Source: Pristionchus mayeri
Taxonomy: Eukaryota > Nematoda > Chromadorea > Rhabditida > Neodiplogasteridae
Assembly: GCA_036245805.1 (NCBI GenBank)
Contig: BTRK01000002.1
Span: forward strand, 12,086,689 to 12,150,688
Length of the DNA: 64,000 bases
Direction of reading: 5' to 3'
A program made the position numbers and the translations under genes. The notes beneath the pieces were generated by a model. It had not been told where the DNA came from, did no database searches, and worked only from the letters and a program-made list of their open reading frames with translations. Positions 45,728-58,187 of the stretch are shown piece by piece (position 1 is the first letter of the stretch; each line of letters begins with the position of its first letter).

Positions 45728-46900
45728 AAGAAGATCAAAGATCGAAGATAAGTGGGGATGGAAGACTGCCCCCTTTCCGAGTACCCGCTTGATCAATGTA
45801 TCCGTTCGAAATAAATCAATGAATTTGATTTGCATGTGGTAACAAGACTTCGATTTATGCGATGCACACAATTTTAGGTACAGTGAAATTGCACCGATAT
45901 CCACCACACTGGTTTCTTTCAACCAGTGGGCAACCCGTTCTCTGACCAGTGGGTTGGGAGTTGTCCACACACTTGTCAGGGAACTGAATACTGGTTGGTT
46001 ACTGTCAACCAGTGTTCGAGAGGGCTACTACAGTAAGCAAGTTCAGAGGGTCAGATAAATTGTTCACTCTTATTGAAGAGGAGTGCCTCTTACGGCAGTC
46101 AACTCTCACACGGAACTTCCGTGTTTTGGGAGTAGCTACGTTCAGTATACGATCGTATGGATCGTATAACGTAGCCATGGCCAGGCTACCATCATGGGGG
46201 CCTCTCGTGGAAAGAGTGCTCTCTACTCGCGCCGGGGTAGAACTAGTGTTTGCGTAATAAAGGTAAAGAAGGTTCCCCTTGTGCTTGATTCCCCCTTCCT
46301 TGTTGTCATACTTCATGTTGCTTCCAAGTCCATCAATAGGAGATTCGCAGCCAAACGAAACGATGTCCGAATGTTCATTATTCACATTGTGAGAATAAAT
46401 TATTGGTTGAATGGCATTCCGTTCAACCATATTTCCGGAGGGAACATGGATATTGGGAAAAAAATGGAAAACGGAGGAAGTAAAGAGCACATTGTGAGTG
46501 ACGAATGACTATGTGCTCCGATTGATTTACTTCACTGATAAGGGATGGAGTGAGAATGTGAGAGAGAGAGAGAGAGAAAAGAGACAGCGATGGATGTTTA
46601 GGGCGGAACGGGAGAGTGTGTTTGTGAACCGCCGGTGCGCACTCGTCAATATTTTTTTTGTTTTCCTTCCATTCGCAAAATAATTCGGTCATCTGAATAA
46701 ATCTTTGTTAGTGTCATTCAGTTCGTTGTGATGTGCTTACCAACATCCTCAAAAGAATCAATATTTCTTCGCACTTCTTTCAAATTCGAAAATATCCACT
46801 AACAACAAGCATACCATAACAGTGTTTGCGCTTTTATTCGAGTGATTCCGATTATCCGGTGATTCAAAGGACAATCACAAGCAGCTTATTGTTAGTGTGG
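45728..46900. other. Intergenic
   Basis: No gene supported. Includes several CCAGTG/CACTGG short repeats (about 45909-46014), a small palindrome around CGATCGTATGGATCG (about 46150), and a GA-repeat (46560-46580). The overlapping 161- and 104-codon frames at 46005-46508 lie on opposite strands and lack domains. Confidence 0.45.
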
Positions 46901-46976
46901 ATGGACAAAACCGAAGAGGTGAGCTCGCATTCCATCATCTCGGTTTTTATACTTCTGCATGCGGTAAAATGTGGAA

Positions 46977-47147
46977 CTGTGAGAATAGAATGCGTAGCAA
47001 CGTGGTGTACATGATAAACTTCTTAAAGTACTACAATATTCGCGGAACGAAATATTTAGCCGCGAATTTTTTCCCGTTCCGCGAATATTGTAGTACTTTA
47101 AGAAGTTTATCATGTACACCACGTTGCTACGCATTCTATTCTCACAG
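46977..47147. repeat. Perfect 73-bp arm hairpin in intron 1
   Basis: 46977-47049 and 47075-47147 are exact inverse copies (CTGTGAGAATAGAATGCGTA ... and TACGCATTCTATTCTCACAG) with a 25-nt loop. The right arm ends in CACAG just before exon 2 of the BTB pseudogene; the left arm is an inverse of the acceptor side, so the intron was probably altered by an inverted duplication. Confidence 0.92.
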
Positions 47148-48104
47148 CACTTGCAACAGCATTTGAGAACGTAGGCTACTCGAAGGTGTCGATTGGAGGC
47201 AGGGAAGGTTATCTCAGAGCAGAATTCGATCCTAGAGACATGTGAGTTTTTTTTGCCAAGAATAAAGTTATTAACATAAATTTTGCTTTCTTTTCTTTCC
47301 ATTGTTTCTATTGTTTCGTGAATTTCGCAAGTTTATATTTTCATTTTACAGTTCCGTTTCCTCCCTCTACGATGTTCTCGATCCTGACTCGCCTCTATCT
47401 CTGAAAATAAAAGAGTGAACGAATCGACCACGATCATCTCAGTTTCTGCCGATATCACAGTAAAAGTGGAGGAGGCTGACCTGAAATTGGTAAGGTATAC
47501 CACATTTGCTTGGAACTAGGTCGGATGATCACAGCCGGAAGATAACCTTCCATAACCAAAACGGTACTCTCTGTAGTATTTTCACAATACACTCCCGGAA
47601 GATGTCTCCGAAAAAATACGGTAGATAGGTACTATTTTTTGTCACCATCTTGAAGTTATCATCCGACGGCGATCATCAGACCTTGTGCTATTTACTTCCT
47701 TCAACCACATAATTTCCAGGATTTAACTCTGACAAAGTCGATGCCTTCATCTTCCTCTGAATGGTCCATCAGACTCGATTCTTTCCTCGAACTTTACCCG
47801 GTCCACACGATTTTCATATGTGCAGTGTTTATGTGAGAATTTTTCGATGTTTTCTTTATTTAACTATGATGTGTGAATGCAATTTTCAGATGTAAAGTGA
47901 ACGTCTCGGCTATTTTCTCAGAACTTCAACGTAATGGTATCTTCAACGCCTACAAACCAACTCATATCAACAAAACCGTAAAAATTCACAAATTTTTCAG
48001 AATGTACAAGCTTCTTTCTACCAACGGAACTTCTACCACTTCTACCAACTTGGACTTCTACCAACTTGGAACTTGCAAAATTGACATAATTTTGCCTGAC
48101 GATC

Positions 48105-49740
48105 GTCAGATATGCATTCTCTCTCTCTCTCGTCTCCCACCCCGCTCATCCACTTCTCCCGATCATATCCCTTACATCTTCCTTAAACATACTGCCCCTC
48201 ACATTTGCATTCCTCTCTCCATACTGTTCAATAGATTCTTACTCCATGGCGCTTCTCCTTCCATTTGGAAAACTGCCAAAGTCAAGGCAATCGTAAGGGC
48301 CCGAAAAACACTGCCTCCTCGTACCGACCCATCTCACTTACTTGCTCCTCTTCCAAAGTTATGGAGAAAATCGTAGGCGAGACTCTCTGGAAGTACCTTT
48401 CCGAGAACAATCTCATCTCCCCTTACCAACACGGTTTCCGCCCACGTAGATCGTGCACCTCTGCACTTCTTAACTCTTTCTCTCAATGGCACTCTGCACT
48501 TAACGATGGTCACTACATTTCTGTTGCATTTATCGATTTCTCGCGTGCCTTTGACTCTATCCCGATCAACTTACTCATCCACAAATGCTCACTTCTAGGC
48601 ATTTGTGGATCCCTCTTATCTTGGATTCGTTCGTTCTTACTCGGTAGACCACAATCAGTATCAGTCAATACCTCTTCCTCCCCCTCTTTCCCTGCCCACT
48701 CAGGCGTGCCTCAAGGCTCTGTCTTAGGGCCTCTTCTCTTCTCCCTCTACATTAGTGACCTACCCTCCCTACTTCCTCCAAATGTTCGCTGTATTCTTTA
48801 TGCCGATGATGCCAAACTCTGGTCTTACTCTGATCCTGCCTCTCTCCAATCCTCTCTTGATATCCTTTTTAAGTGGTCCTCTGATTGGGGCCTTACCGAA
48901 TCCCTCACTAAGACCGAGACAATGCTTATAGGAAGGTCACATCCTCCCTCTATCTTTACTCTTAATGGTCTTCCCAATTCACCGACTTAGGAGTTACATA
49001 CTCTAATAAACTAGAATTTAGTGCTCACATATCTAGTAAGATCTCAAAGGCCCGTTCTCGTTGGTCATACATCTTGCGCACCTTCGTTTCAAAAAATCCT
49101 CAGCTTTATTTTCGACTTTTTGTCACATACGTCCGCCCCATCCTCGAATATTGTTCTGAACTTTGGTCACCTCAAAGTAGGGATTTGTCTAATAGCATCG
49201 AGCGTGTCCAGCGCAAATACACTAAATCTGTACTCCTTAAATGTCGCGTCCCTAACAGGTCTTATCCTGATCGCCTACGTTATTTACATTTAGAACCTTT
49301 AGAGTATCGTCGTACAATTATTAACTTAGCATTCGTATATAAAGTTATTCACGAAGATGTAGACATAGGCTGCCCTTCCTTTCTCCTCCTAGCCCCCCCT
49401 CGACCTAGGCGCTCCAATCTCTTCCAGTTACGTAAACATCGTTCCATATCTGCTTTTTACCACACATTTCTCACAAATAGAGTTGTGCCCTTATGGAACC
49501 GTATCCCTAATAATATTGTAATCTCTAGAAATAGTGTTCTCAAACTGTTCTCGCTCAGAGCTAGAGCTATAAATAGTATTGATTATTCTCATTATCTCTA
49601 ATTCACTCTCGCTTGTAACTGACGGCTATACTCCCTTTGTCATCTAGATATGACATCGTAATTATCATGATTCTAATTTTCCCTGTAACATCTATTTTAT
49701 ACCTCTGCACTGTCGCATGATAAAGAATTATTATTATTCA
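48105..49740 (+). mobile_element. 5'-truncated non-LTR retrotransposon (CR1/jockey-like)
   Basis: Reverse-transcriptase motifs in order: DHIPYIFLKHTAPHICIPLS, SSYRPISLTCSSSKVMEKIV, GFRPRRSCTSALLN, AFIDFSRAFDSIP, SGVPQGSVLGPLLFSLYISD and ILYADDAKLW, then the C-terminal region YVRPILEYCSELWSP and IERVQRKYTKSVLLKC. At least two frameshifts (near 48290 and 48990) and no endonuclease, so 5' truncated and inactive. The 3' end is an ATTATTATT run at about 49727-49738. ATGCA occurs at both junctions and may be the target duplication. It splits the BTB pseudogene. Confidence 0.92.
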
Positions 49741-51391
49741 ATGCAAGGAAGTTTGTCGTGTTTCTCGGATACATTTACTAGAATCTAATTAGCTACTGAG
49801 TCTCCAATCGCCATTCTTCTCCGCAGTTTTCTATGAAAAATACCACGAGAAAAAGGCGAGTTCTTGTCAAAAAACGTAGAATCGGGAAATGAAAATTGCA
49901 GACAGAAAACTACGAGATACGCTCAATCGAGGAAGAAGTATTCGACATATGAGCAGCATTTAGTAGTCTGATGGATTTCGCCATTTATGGAATCTTCTCA
50001 CAAATGAGTACGATTCTATCTTCCAATTTCTAATGATTTAGTGTTTCAAGTGTGCAACGAATTCGTGCTTGCCGATCGCTATTGCATGGAAGGAGTGAGG
50101 AAAGATCTCGAGAAATTCATGATAAATTCTGATCTCTCAAATCTGCCATTCGATATTACCATGAATTGGGTGAAGGCGGCTGATGCAACAGGCAGTGTTG
50201 AGTTGATGGTGCGAAGCGATTTCAAAATATCGATTTTTTTGCAAATTATTAAATTATAGTAATTACAATTCTAGGCCAAACTCGTGGATCAGTTGGTAGA
50301 GGTTCCTTCGGATCTCCTCAAATGTTTCAAGGATCTTAACGAGATCGTATCAGCCCCAACTCGAATAGGGATTGCCGAGGTAAGTTAGAAAGGTGTAATT
50401 TTCCCAACAAAATTCAACGCCAAATAATGCCAAAATGAATTTTTTTAGAAGTTGTTTACACTTCTGGGAGACGATAAGAAAAAGCGAGTGAACGGACTAA
50501 CGAATAATGGCTTCCTCTGAATATTTCAGCGCAACGAGAAAGATAATAACTCCAGAAAGATAATAACAAGATAATAACTAAAAAGAAGTTTGCGACTCTT
50601 CCATTCAGCTCGCTGCAATGAATACAAGCTCGTTTCTAATAATTGATCATTAGAATAAATATTTCACTATCAGAATTCATATAAATTTTGCTTTAATGTG
50701 ATATCACAAATATAAAACAAAGTCAAAGATGTGGAATGCATAGTTTCGATGCCGTCGTTGGTAATGCCATAGGAGGGAATTTATTATTTTTTTTTCGGAA
50801 TTAGAGGAGGGATGTTAAATGTCTGTGTAGACGCTTGAAATACGTAGTATCAGAATAAGAAAACAGCTTCGATGAGTCGAGGATTGAGAGTCTTTGCCAG
50901 TATGAACAATGTTAGTTAGAAAAGGACAGCAGTGACCACAAATTGGTGAATGAATCATTCCACCGATTGGCGTCTTCTGATAGCGCGCCGAGTGTATTGA
51001 CGACATAGAGAGAGTAGATAAGGATAGTGGTATCGATCAGAGGAGAGGGAGATAAATTTTTGATAGTGAAACACTCGTGCTCACTTGTCGTTTTTTTGCA
51101 AAATAATTCCGTAATCTGAATACATTTCAAATGATTCTACTCTTCAAAGTTGATGTACAATAGCTTATTTATTTACTGGAAGTTATCTATTTATGTACCG
51201 GAAATTGTTCAAATTTGCTATCAGATTTCGCAAATCATAATGAATTATTTTCGAAAAGTGACCAATAATTTTTTGTTTCAAAGCAAATATAAAATAACCA
51301 CAATACTCACACACATGCCAGCTTCTCTCTCAAATACTGATAATCCGTTGGCATCACAGGACGATCAATAACTTCTCAGTCGCGCGTGAGG

Positions 51392-53510
51392 ATGGAAAAA
51401 ATCGAAGAAGTAAACTCATATTTTCTCATCTGTTGAAGTATCTCCTTAATAATCGCGTGCTTCCTAACTCCCGTTAGAAATTTCCAATTTTATTGCGAAA
51501 CCTTTATTTACACTGATAGTTAAGAACGGAGGCTACACAAAATTGTCGATAGCAGGCAGAGATGCATATATCAGGACAGAATTTGACCCTAGAGACATGT
51601 AAGTTCTTTGCTTGGTGATTGCCCTTTGGGAAAATTGAATACTTTTAAATTAAAAAAAATATGATTTTTCCCGAACGTAGATTTTGTGTCATTTGAATGA
51701 GAATATGCACAGTAACTTATGAGCACGCGTACTATATTGGTGAAAAAGCACACGTTCTCCTGTTGTTGTGTAATGCTCCCTTTTGCAGTTTTGTGTCCTC
51801 GTTTTTCAACGTTCTCGATACTTCGTCGCCGCTCTCCCTCACGATTGCAAGAGTGAATGAGTCGGACAAGCTCCTTTCCGTGACAGCAGATATCACTGTG
51901 AAGGCGGAGGAGACTGATCAGCAATTGGTAATTCACTACCACTGCTCGTTAGGCAAATGAAGCTACATATTTGAAAGACACGCGACCCATGGCTGTTTCC
52001 CGGGCTCTTGTTGTATTCATACTACGAACATTTATTATATTTTTCAGTAAGAGGGTACTTATCGGTGGGATCGCGTTGCGAAAGAGAGGGAGGAGTCCTC
52101 GTTTCATAACCGATGGGCGCAATCGCATGAATAGGCCAATTAGCTAACGCGCGCTAACTTCACCGTGTTAGAGTGAGGACGTAGTTGCACGTTGCATCCG
52201 GCCAAGGTCTACGTTAACGAGCCGCGGCTACATGAAGCGCGATTGATAAGAACTCAGACTTCCCAGGACATCGCGCTAACCCGAGAGATGCATTCATCTT
52301 CTTCTGAGTGGTCAATCAGGCTCGACTCGTTCCTGGATTTTTACAAAACCAACACGGTTTACATATGCGCAGTGTTCATGTAAGAAAATTTTGAACAATT
52401 ATTTAGCTAAACTTTGCTTGTTGTATTTTGGTGTTGTTCAGAACTCATTTATAATTAATACTTTTAGCTGCAAGGAGAACGACGCTTCCGAGGGCGACAA
52501 ATTTCCTCCTCACGTAACCGTCATTAAGCCGTTAGTTAACTCAGCACTTTTTTTTGCAAGACATTTTTACTTCTCAAAATCCAAATACATATTTCAGAAT
52601 GTATCTTGACGGGGATTTTTGTTTTATTTTCACTTGCACAATCGATGTAATATCCTCGAACGATCGTGCTCCGTGCTGTCTCAGTAAAGAAGTGTGCAAT
52701 GCTTAAAAAAAATAATTAGGAAGAAAATCAGTTGCTGAGCCTACATTCTCCCTTCTTCACTGCACTACTATACGAGGATTATCAAGAGAAAAAGGTTTGC
52801 GGATTCATACAATAAAAAGGATTGTAAAACATAATTTCGTGGGGATTTTATGCTGCTGATTGCAATATATTTCAGCTAAATAACTACGAACTTCACTCAA
52901 TCGACGGAGAGAGATTTGATATTTGTAAAGAGTTTCCAGGCCTCAGAGCTGCTATGTTCGGAGTTTATTCAGTATGCAGTATGTGCTTTTTTACGCACTC
53001 ATTTGCCTCAATTGTGTTCCATTCAGTGTTCCACGTGCTCATTCTCGCCGATAGATACTGCATGGACAGACTGAAGTCCGCTATCGAGAAATTCATGATT
53101 TCTTGTGATCTGACTGATATCACTTATCTTGGTGTTATGGAGTGGATTAGAGCTGCCGATCAAACGGGAAGCGAGGAATTGATGGTGACAATTTATGTAT
53201 CATGATTGAGCAAGCAATCCAAAATATGTTTTTCACTTGCACTGCATCAATTGATATACGAAATACGTTGTAGACACTGATTTCAGTGCAAACTCATTGA
53301 TCGGTTGAGCCAGACTCCAACTGAGTTGCTCGAGGGTTTCAAGGAAGTGAACGAGATCGTTTCTCCTTCAACAAGAGTTAGGATGTTCGAGGTGAGTATT
53401 CAAATATTTTAAACATCTTCAACTAGAAGCAGTTCAATGTGAACGAAAATGTAAAAACAAATAAAATATTTCAGAAAATGTTCTCATCCCTCGGAGGCGA
53501 TAAGAAATAA
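51392..53510 (+). CDS. BTB-domain protein (copy 2, intact)
   Basis: Eleven exons in phase: 51392-51409, 51525-51598, 51789-51927, 52267-52379, 52468-52530, 52598-52691, 52732-52794, 52876-52978, 53027-53184, 53287-53391, 53475-53510; 321 aa. The N-terminal half (GGYTKLSIAGRDAYIRTEFD; SEWSIRLDSFLDFY) resembles the beta-rich N-terminal domain common in nematode BTB proteins but I cannot call MATH with certainty. The BTB core spans about residues 180-275: LSKELLSLHSPFFTALLYED, then HVLILADRYCMDRLKSAIEK (the LADRY helix). C-terminus KMFSSLGGDKK. BTB proteins often act as CUL3 adaptors or dimerising scaffolds; the role here is unknown. Tandem to the pseudogene at 46901. Confidence 0.85.
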
Positions 53511-54295
53511 TTCACAGCCAATTAGCTTAACAATAATTACATTTCATATTTTCCGGGGAAAGATGCACAATTAAATAATTATTTGTTTTCTAGTTCTGCG
53601 ATTGTAAATGAATAAACCTGAATGCAGAGCATAAAACATGCAGTGATTTGTTTTGTACACTCATGAAAAGTGGGGTTTCGATCATGCAACACCAATCATA
53701 TCTGTAGTCTGAAGTCTATCGAACGCAGCATATTGGAATTGCATGAAATCAAAATATCTACAAAGAACTGTTTTCAATTTTATCGTTGTTCTCTGATAGA
53801 TCCCTCTCTCATCATCATGAAGCAAGTCAAATTGATATTCATCAAAAATCATTTGCCAAAGAAGCCCGACTTCAGCCAACACTCCCCTATCTCTCCCCCC
53901 TCACACCTCGGGCTCATTTTAGCACGAATTTCTGTTACGGAGACGTGCTCTTGCTCTTTCTGGTGTCGTTCTTGGAAACGAGCGCTCTATTTCCGCTCTC
54001 CCTCTGTCTCGCTACCAATTTGTTCAAAAACAGAAGCGAGTCTTGAAAAGGCACAGTGAGCACACAATCCTCACTTTCCTTTCACTTCTCTGTCACGTTT
54101 TCTCTGCTTTCGTCTAACGAGTCTAACGAACGAGCTTCTGCCCTTCCCTGACTACTCTTCGCCTTCCCAAGAATCCCTCTGTTCGTCTCATATCTAGTAC
54201 AAGCCAATTCATTCTCGCACTCTCGTCTCTCTTCTCCTCTCGATCTTGCGTGAACTCTTCCTTTCGTTCGTTCCCATAGCGATCCTCTGAGCAGG
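53511..54295. other. Intergenic / promoter region
   Basis: AATAAA-like signals near 53613 end the BTB gene. The rest, pyrimidine-rich (53880-54260), has no domain-bearing frame and leads into a TATA box. Confidence 0.45.
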
Positions 54296-54303
54296 TATAA
54301 AGG
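54296..54303 (+). promoter_or_regulatory. TATA box of the 93-aa protein gene
   Basis: TATAAAGG in a GC-richer context, 108 bp before the ATG at 54411; a start of transcription near 54326 would give a short 5' UTR. Confidence 0.65.
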
Positions 54304-54410
54304 GGAGGCCTCGGTGCGAATCGAAGTCCTACTTCCTTTTCCACGTTCCGTTAGCTCGCTGATACCGTACTTGCTCAGTTATCGATCGATTACAGTAATC
54401 AACTACCGTA

Positions 54411-54895
54411 ATGGCCGTGCCTCCGGAGATCATCGAGCGAGCGAAGAAGATGCGCGAGGCGCTCAAGGTACTGCAATTGATTTCCCGATGAAACCCAATT
54501 ATTGATTTTCCAGGCGAACCCGGCCATCGCCGATGAACTCATCGGCAAGCTGAGCGCCGCCGCCCAGGCTCCCGCTCGCCAGGTATACTGTAGCTTGGAA
54601 TACTGTAGCTGCCTTAAATCTCTAAAATCTGAGTGTGCAGAACCTTCAAGCATTCTGAATTTTTTGGTCGAATCATATAATATCGATTTCGCAGATGAAG
54701 GACCTCTTCCTCAGCGACATGACCGATCCCACCGCGATGAAGGCTGAGGTACGGTAACGATTATTGATTCTCAAATTATCGATTTTCCTGCAGATCGATA
54801 AGATCAAGGGTGCGCTGCCCGAGGCTGTCAAGAAGGAGCTCGAGGACCACAAGAACGACCTGGCCGACAAGCTGGGCATGCCTCGCATGCCTTGA
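54411..54895 (+). CDS. Small 93-aa helical protein
   Basis: Four exons, all phase 0: 54411-54467, 54514-54582, 54695-54748, 54794-54895. The protein starts MAVPPEIIERAKKMREALK and ends HKNDLADKLGMPRMP; it is charged, helical, without signal peptide, membrane segment or cysteine. Codons are GC-rich compared with flanks, introns are short (46-112 nt) and a TATA box precedes it, together suggesting a highly expressed gene. Family not recognised. Confidence 0.85.
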
Positions 54896-57059
54896 GCGAT
54901 GATCGATGCTCTTTGAACTATCGCCCCCTTTCCCTCACGCCTTCATTACCCCTCTTCCAATATCGATGTAGTTAGTATCTGTGATCTTCTTTGCTCTTTG
55001 ATCTCTCCCCTAATTCCCCTCTCTCTTCGCGTAGAATTGTATCCAAGTAGGTATAGAGCCCCGAGTCTCCCTCTCCGCTTCAAGATGTGTGCGTCTACTG
55101 TAATCTCATCCGATGATCGCTGATCTTCGAGAAGAGGAACGCAGCGATGGTTGACTCGATATGCTCTGAATTCCCCGTGCATGGTTCCGTTGTATGCTTC
55201 CTATGTATTTCGGTAGTCTTTTCGACGTTGATAAATTACGTAGATGATTGAGGTCTTAGGTCCTAAACCTTAGAATAAGCATGCTGAGCGAGCGAGCCAA
55301 GCGAGAGAAATGAGGAAATGAGGAGGAGAATTGAACGAACAATATTGGTATCTTTACTTGATTTACAATGGTCCGCATGCCTTATGCCAGAGGTAATTGT
55401 CCATAGTGCACTTGTCGTGTTGGTGCAGTTGTGTATCCATAACGTCTGGCACTGCCTCCATTGGTTTTATGTAATTAAATATTACTCTCAAAACATGAAA
55501 CATATTTTTCGCTAGTGCCCTTTCTCCTGTTTGAAATTCACATTTACCATTGGTCATCGATTTTGAAATAGTTGTTAATGACATATGATGAGTTCCGATG
55601 ATAGGTCGGAAAATCTGGAAAGCTGTTTGTAATAAGAGTAAGCTACTACGGGTGTTTCTGCCTGGTCAAAAATTGATGATTCGCCAAGGACAACGAAATA
55701 CTTTCAAAGAACAGTAGAACTGGCGTGAAAAGTTATAGAAATATGCCAATTCGATGGCAAGAACTGGAACAATACTGGATGAGTGAACGAATGGCCTTGG
55801 AGAATCAGATAATAAACCGGCCTATGTGCGATAAGGTCGGTGTGATGGCAAGCAGTGGATGATCCAGATTTTGCACACAATTTCTATCGATTTAGATCAA
55901 AATCTCACTGGATATTGTATTGGAAAACACCAAATTTCAATCGAGAAGGGATGATTAGAAGAGCAGTTAAAGAATATCAATGAAAAATAAGTGGTCGATA
56001 AAATTTTAGTAGATAAAAACAAGAAGTGCGTATTTAGACAGTCCAATTGCCGAATCAGTGAACCAGGGAAGCCGGTTAAAATATATTCTCTGATTCTCCC
56101 AATCACCTTGAGTTCTGTAATCGTTCCACAATCTCGCAAACTAGTCGAATTAATTGTGGTCAATGGCGAAGTGAGGGAAGAATTGGGAAAATTTGTCTGC
56201 TATTTTTTTTCTCCATTTTTGTATTATAAAATGCCCAAATATTCTGATAAACCTTCCCCAATTGCAGCGACCAAACGAGCTGCGCGAGTTCAGTAATATT
56301 GTATATGAATCATTTTCTTCCGTCCTCTTTTTTCCACTACCTTTTCCCGGCATCCTCCTCCTCTCATCCTTTCGTACCCGCAAGAACTTCAAAACTCGGT
56401 CGCCAGGCGCTTGTCAAAATGATTAGCCGTCACTCTTCTTTCGTTTACCGCTCCCTCTGTCTGAATTCACTCATCCGCGTCGACGAGGAGCAGAAACCAC
56501 AACCTGTAGGGATATATTGACACCTATTAAAAACGGACACCTATTAACTTTTCGTTCCGTGTATTCGCGCACAGGTTTTCCGGTCGTGAGGGTTGGAAGA
56601 ACGAGATGAAAAGAGAAGAACCCAAAACGCATCCGTAGGGTTCCAACAAATTGACAGAAAGCGAGAGTAGGGTGAGTTTTGCTTCGTTGGTCTTTTCCTG
56701 TGTCTATTTTCATATTGAGCAGTCTCCATCTCTGTTTCTAAGCATTAAGACAATGAGAGCTGTTCCTACTCGGTTCCAGTGTGATCAGGATTAGAAAAAA
56801 GCAAAAGGCACACCGTCTATTTCTATGAGAGCTTACGGGAGAACACGAATATACCAGGCCCACAATTGCCAGCGTCACAGAAGAATGGAAAGGTACTTTT
56901 AAATGACCTTATTTCGTAAACTTTCACTTTCGGAGCAGCCAGAGGAGGTAAAAATAGTAGAAGCAAAGGTGTTACGCAACAATTACTAAGCGAATGAGAC
57001 AGGATGAGTGATAGAGCATCATGCGAACACATTGAAGAATTTCCATAAATGTTAACGAC
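54896..57059. other. No supported gene
   Basis: Frames at 55991-56296 and 56299-56520 (+) and 56823-57398 (-) are up to 191 codons but have no domain, and the minus frame is not kept in the duplicated copy about 2 kb downstream, so I do not call them. One GATC-type repeat at about 54980-55000. Confidence 0.4.
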
Positions 57060-57722
57060 AATTCTCGGTGATTTCAGCTGCACTCGTGAGTAGTTGGGGG
57101 TGGTCGAAAGGTACCCATTGATACGGCTACTCTTTGCATTACCGCTATGAGCGCAGCACGAATTCTGCATAAATGCTGCAAATCCCTGCCGTTTCATTGA
57201 TCTCATCTTGCAAGGAAAGGCAGAGAAGAGTTGGGGCAATTCATCCATCCTTCCCATCCATCTCTTCCTACGCACGGCGCCGTTTCCAAGCACCGAACGC
57301 TTAACGGGAGAAGCGGAGGATATCCATGATGCATGGCAGCCATCTACCTCCTCTCCGTTCCCCCCCCCTCTTCCCTCTCTTCTCTTTCCCGCCCTCATCG
57401 ACTACTCCATTTCTTTCGTAGTTAGCTAGCCCTCAGACCTATTTTTCTTATTCGAGAAGAGCGACTAGTTTCGTACTATTCAAGAAGTGTGAAAGAAATC
57501 TAATTGTTTTTCTGCAACAGTAAAGTCACTTTATCAATTTTATTTGTTTAGTGTTTTCAGTGATCAGTTTTCGGCTGCTTAATTGCGAATAATTCGTCAC
57601 CACAATCGCTTGTTGCTTACTAGTTATCGATACGCTTGACAAATTCTCAGTGCATTTTTCAAGTATTTTCCAGTTGTTTATGCGTTCTATATTAATTCGG
57701 TGTTGATTGCCGTCGATTCCAG

Positions 57723-58187
57723 GTTCTCCGAACTAAACTCGGAGCCCATATTGCTGGAGCAAGAAGACGTTTGAAACATTTGGAAAAAACACAATTTAGA
57801 GAGAATTTAGTCAACCAGAGCGGTGATACCCTCAACTCAAAGCACTCAACTCAATGGCTGACTTCAGGATCGTCGACGGAGCACAGGGACACCTCTCAGA
57901 AGGAGACCGTGACTACAACGCCTACGACGTCGGAATCTTCATCAGTCTCAGGTGAGCATTAATTTCGTGATATTTCCGAAGTTCAAACCGAGCCTAGTTT
58001 ATTGTCGTCTAAAGATCTTTGTTGGTATTATTGCGTCTGTGTGAGGTAGCTGAACTTTGCAGGATCGTCAACCAGCATGCTGGATATGGCCTTCAGATAT
58101 TTTGGAGTTGTGCTCTTTATCATTATATTTTATACCTCGTGCTTCAGTCTTCACAGTCAGTCGTTCTCACTAATTCAAATCCCTTGA
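57723..58187 (+). CDS. Small C-terminally anchored membrane protein (copy 1), partial
   Basis: Exons 57723-57951 and 58063-58187 join in phase 1. The first begins after TTCCAG with VLRTKLGAHIAGARRRLKHL and is Ser/Thr-rich; the second encodes MLDMAFRYFGVVLFIIIFYT, a membrane helix, and ends SLIQIP. The start exon upstream of 57723 was not identified. Compared with copy 2 it lacks about 45 codons between TQ and the Ser/Thr-rich part. Unrecognised family. Confidence 0.55.

Larger units (their letters stand above)
46901..50520 (+). pseudogene. BTB-domain gene, disrupted (copy 1)
   Basis: Exons correspond one to one with the intact paralogue at 51392: 46901-46918, 47168-47241, 47352-47489, 47720-47832, 47890 on, and 3' exons from about 49800 to 50520. 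Recognisable pieces are VGYSKVSIGGREGYLRAEFD, SEWSIRLDSFLELYPVHT, SPFFSAVFYEKYHEKK and FVLADRYCMEGVRKDLEKFM. Lesions: exon 3 is 138 nt against 139, shifting frame after SPLSLK; a LINE is inserted after DDRQI (about 48105-49740); and an in-frame TGA follows EEEVFDI (about 49950). The final exon has an extended end (KKKRVNGLTNNGFL). Clearly a pseudogene. Confidence 0.85.

Noticed and set aside
46005..46508. 161-codon minus and 104-codon plus overlapping ORFs
   Set aside because: Opposite-strand overlap with no motif and no splice sites; likely chance openness.
55600..56000. Possible transposase relic
   Set aside because: Some positions look coding-like but no ordered transposase motifs or terminal repeats could be found.
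56823..57398. 191-codon minus ORF
   Set aside because: Absent from the duplicated copy 2 kb downstream, no domain, composition like background; it overlaps the conserved upstream region of the plus-strand gene.
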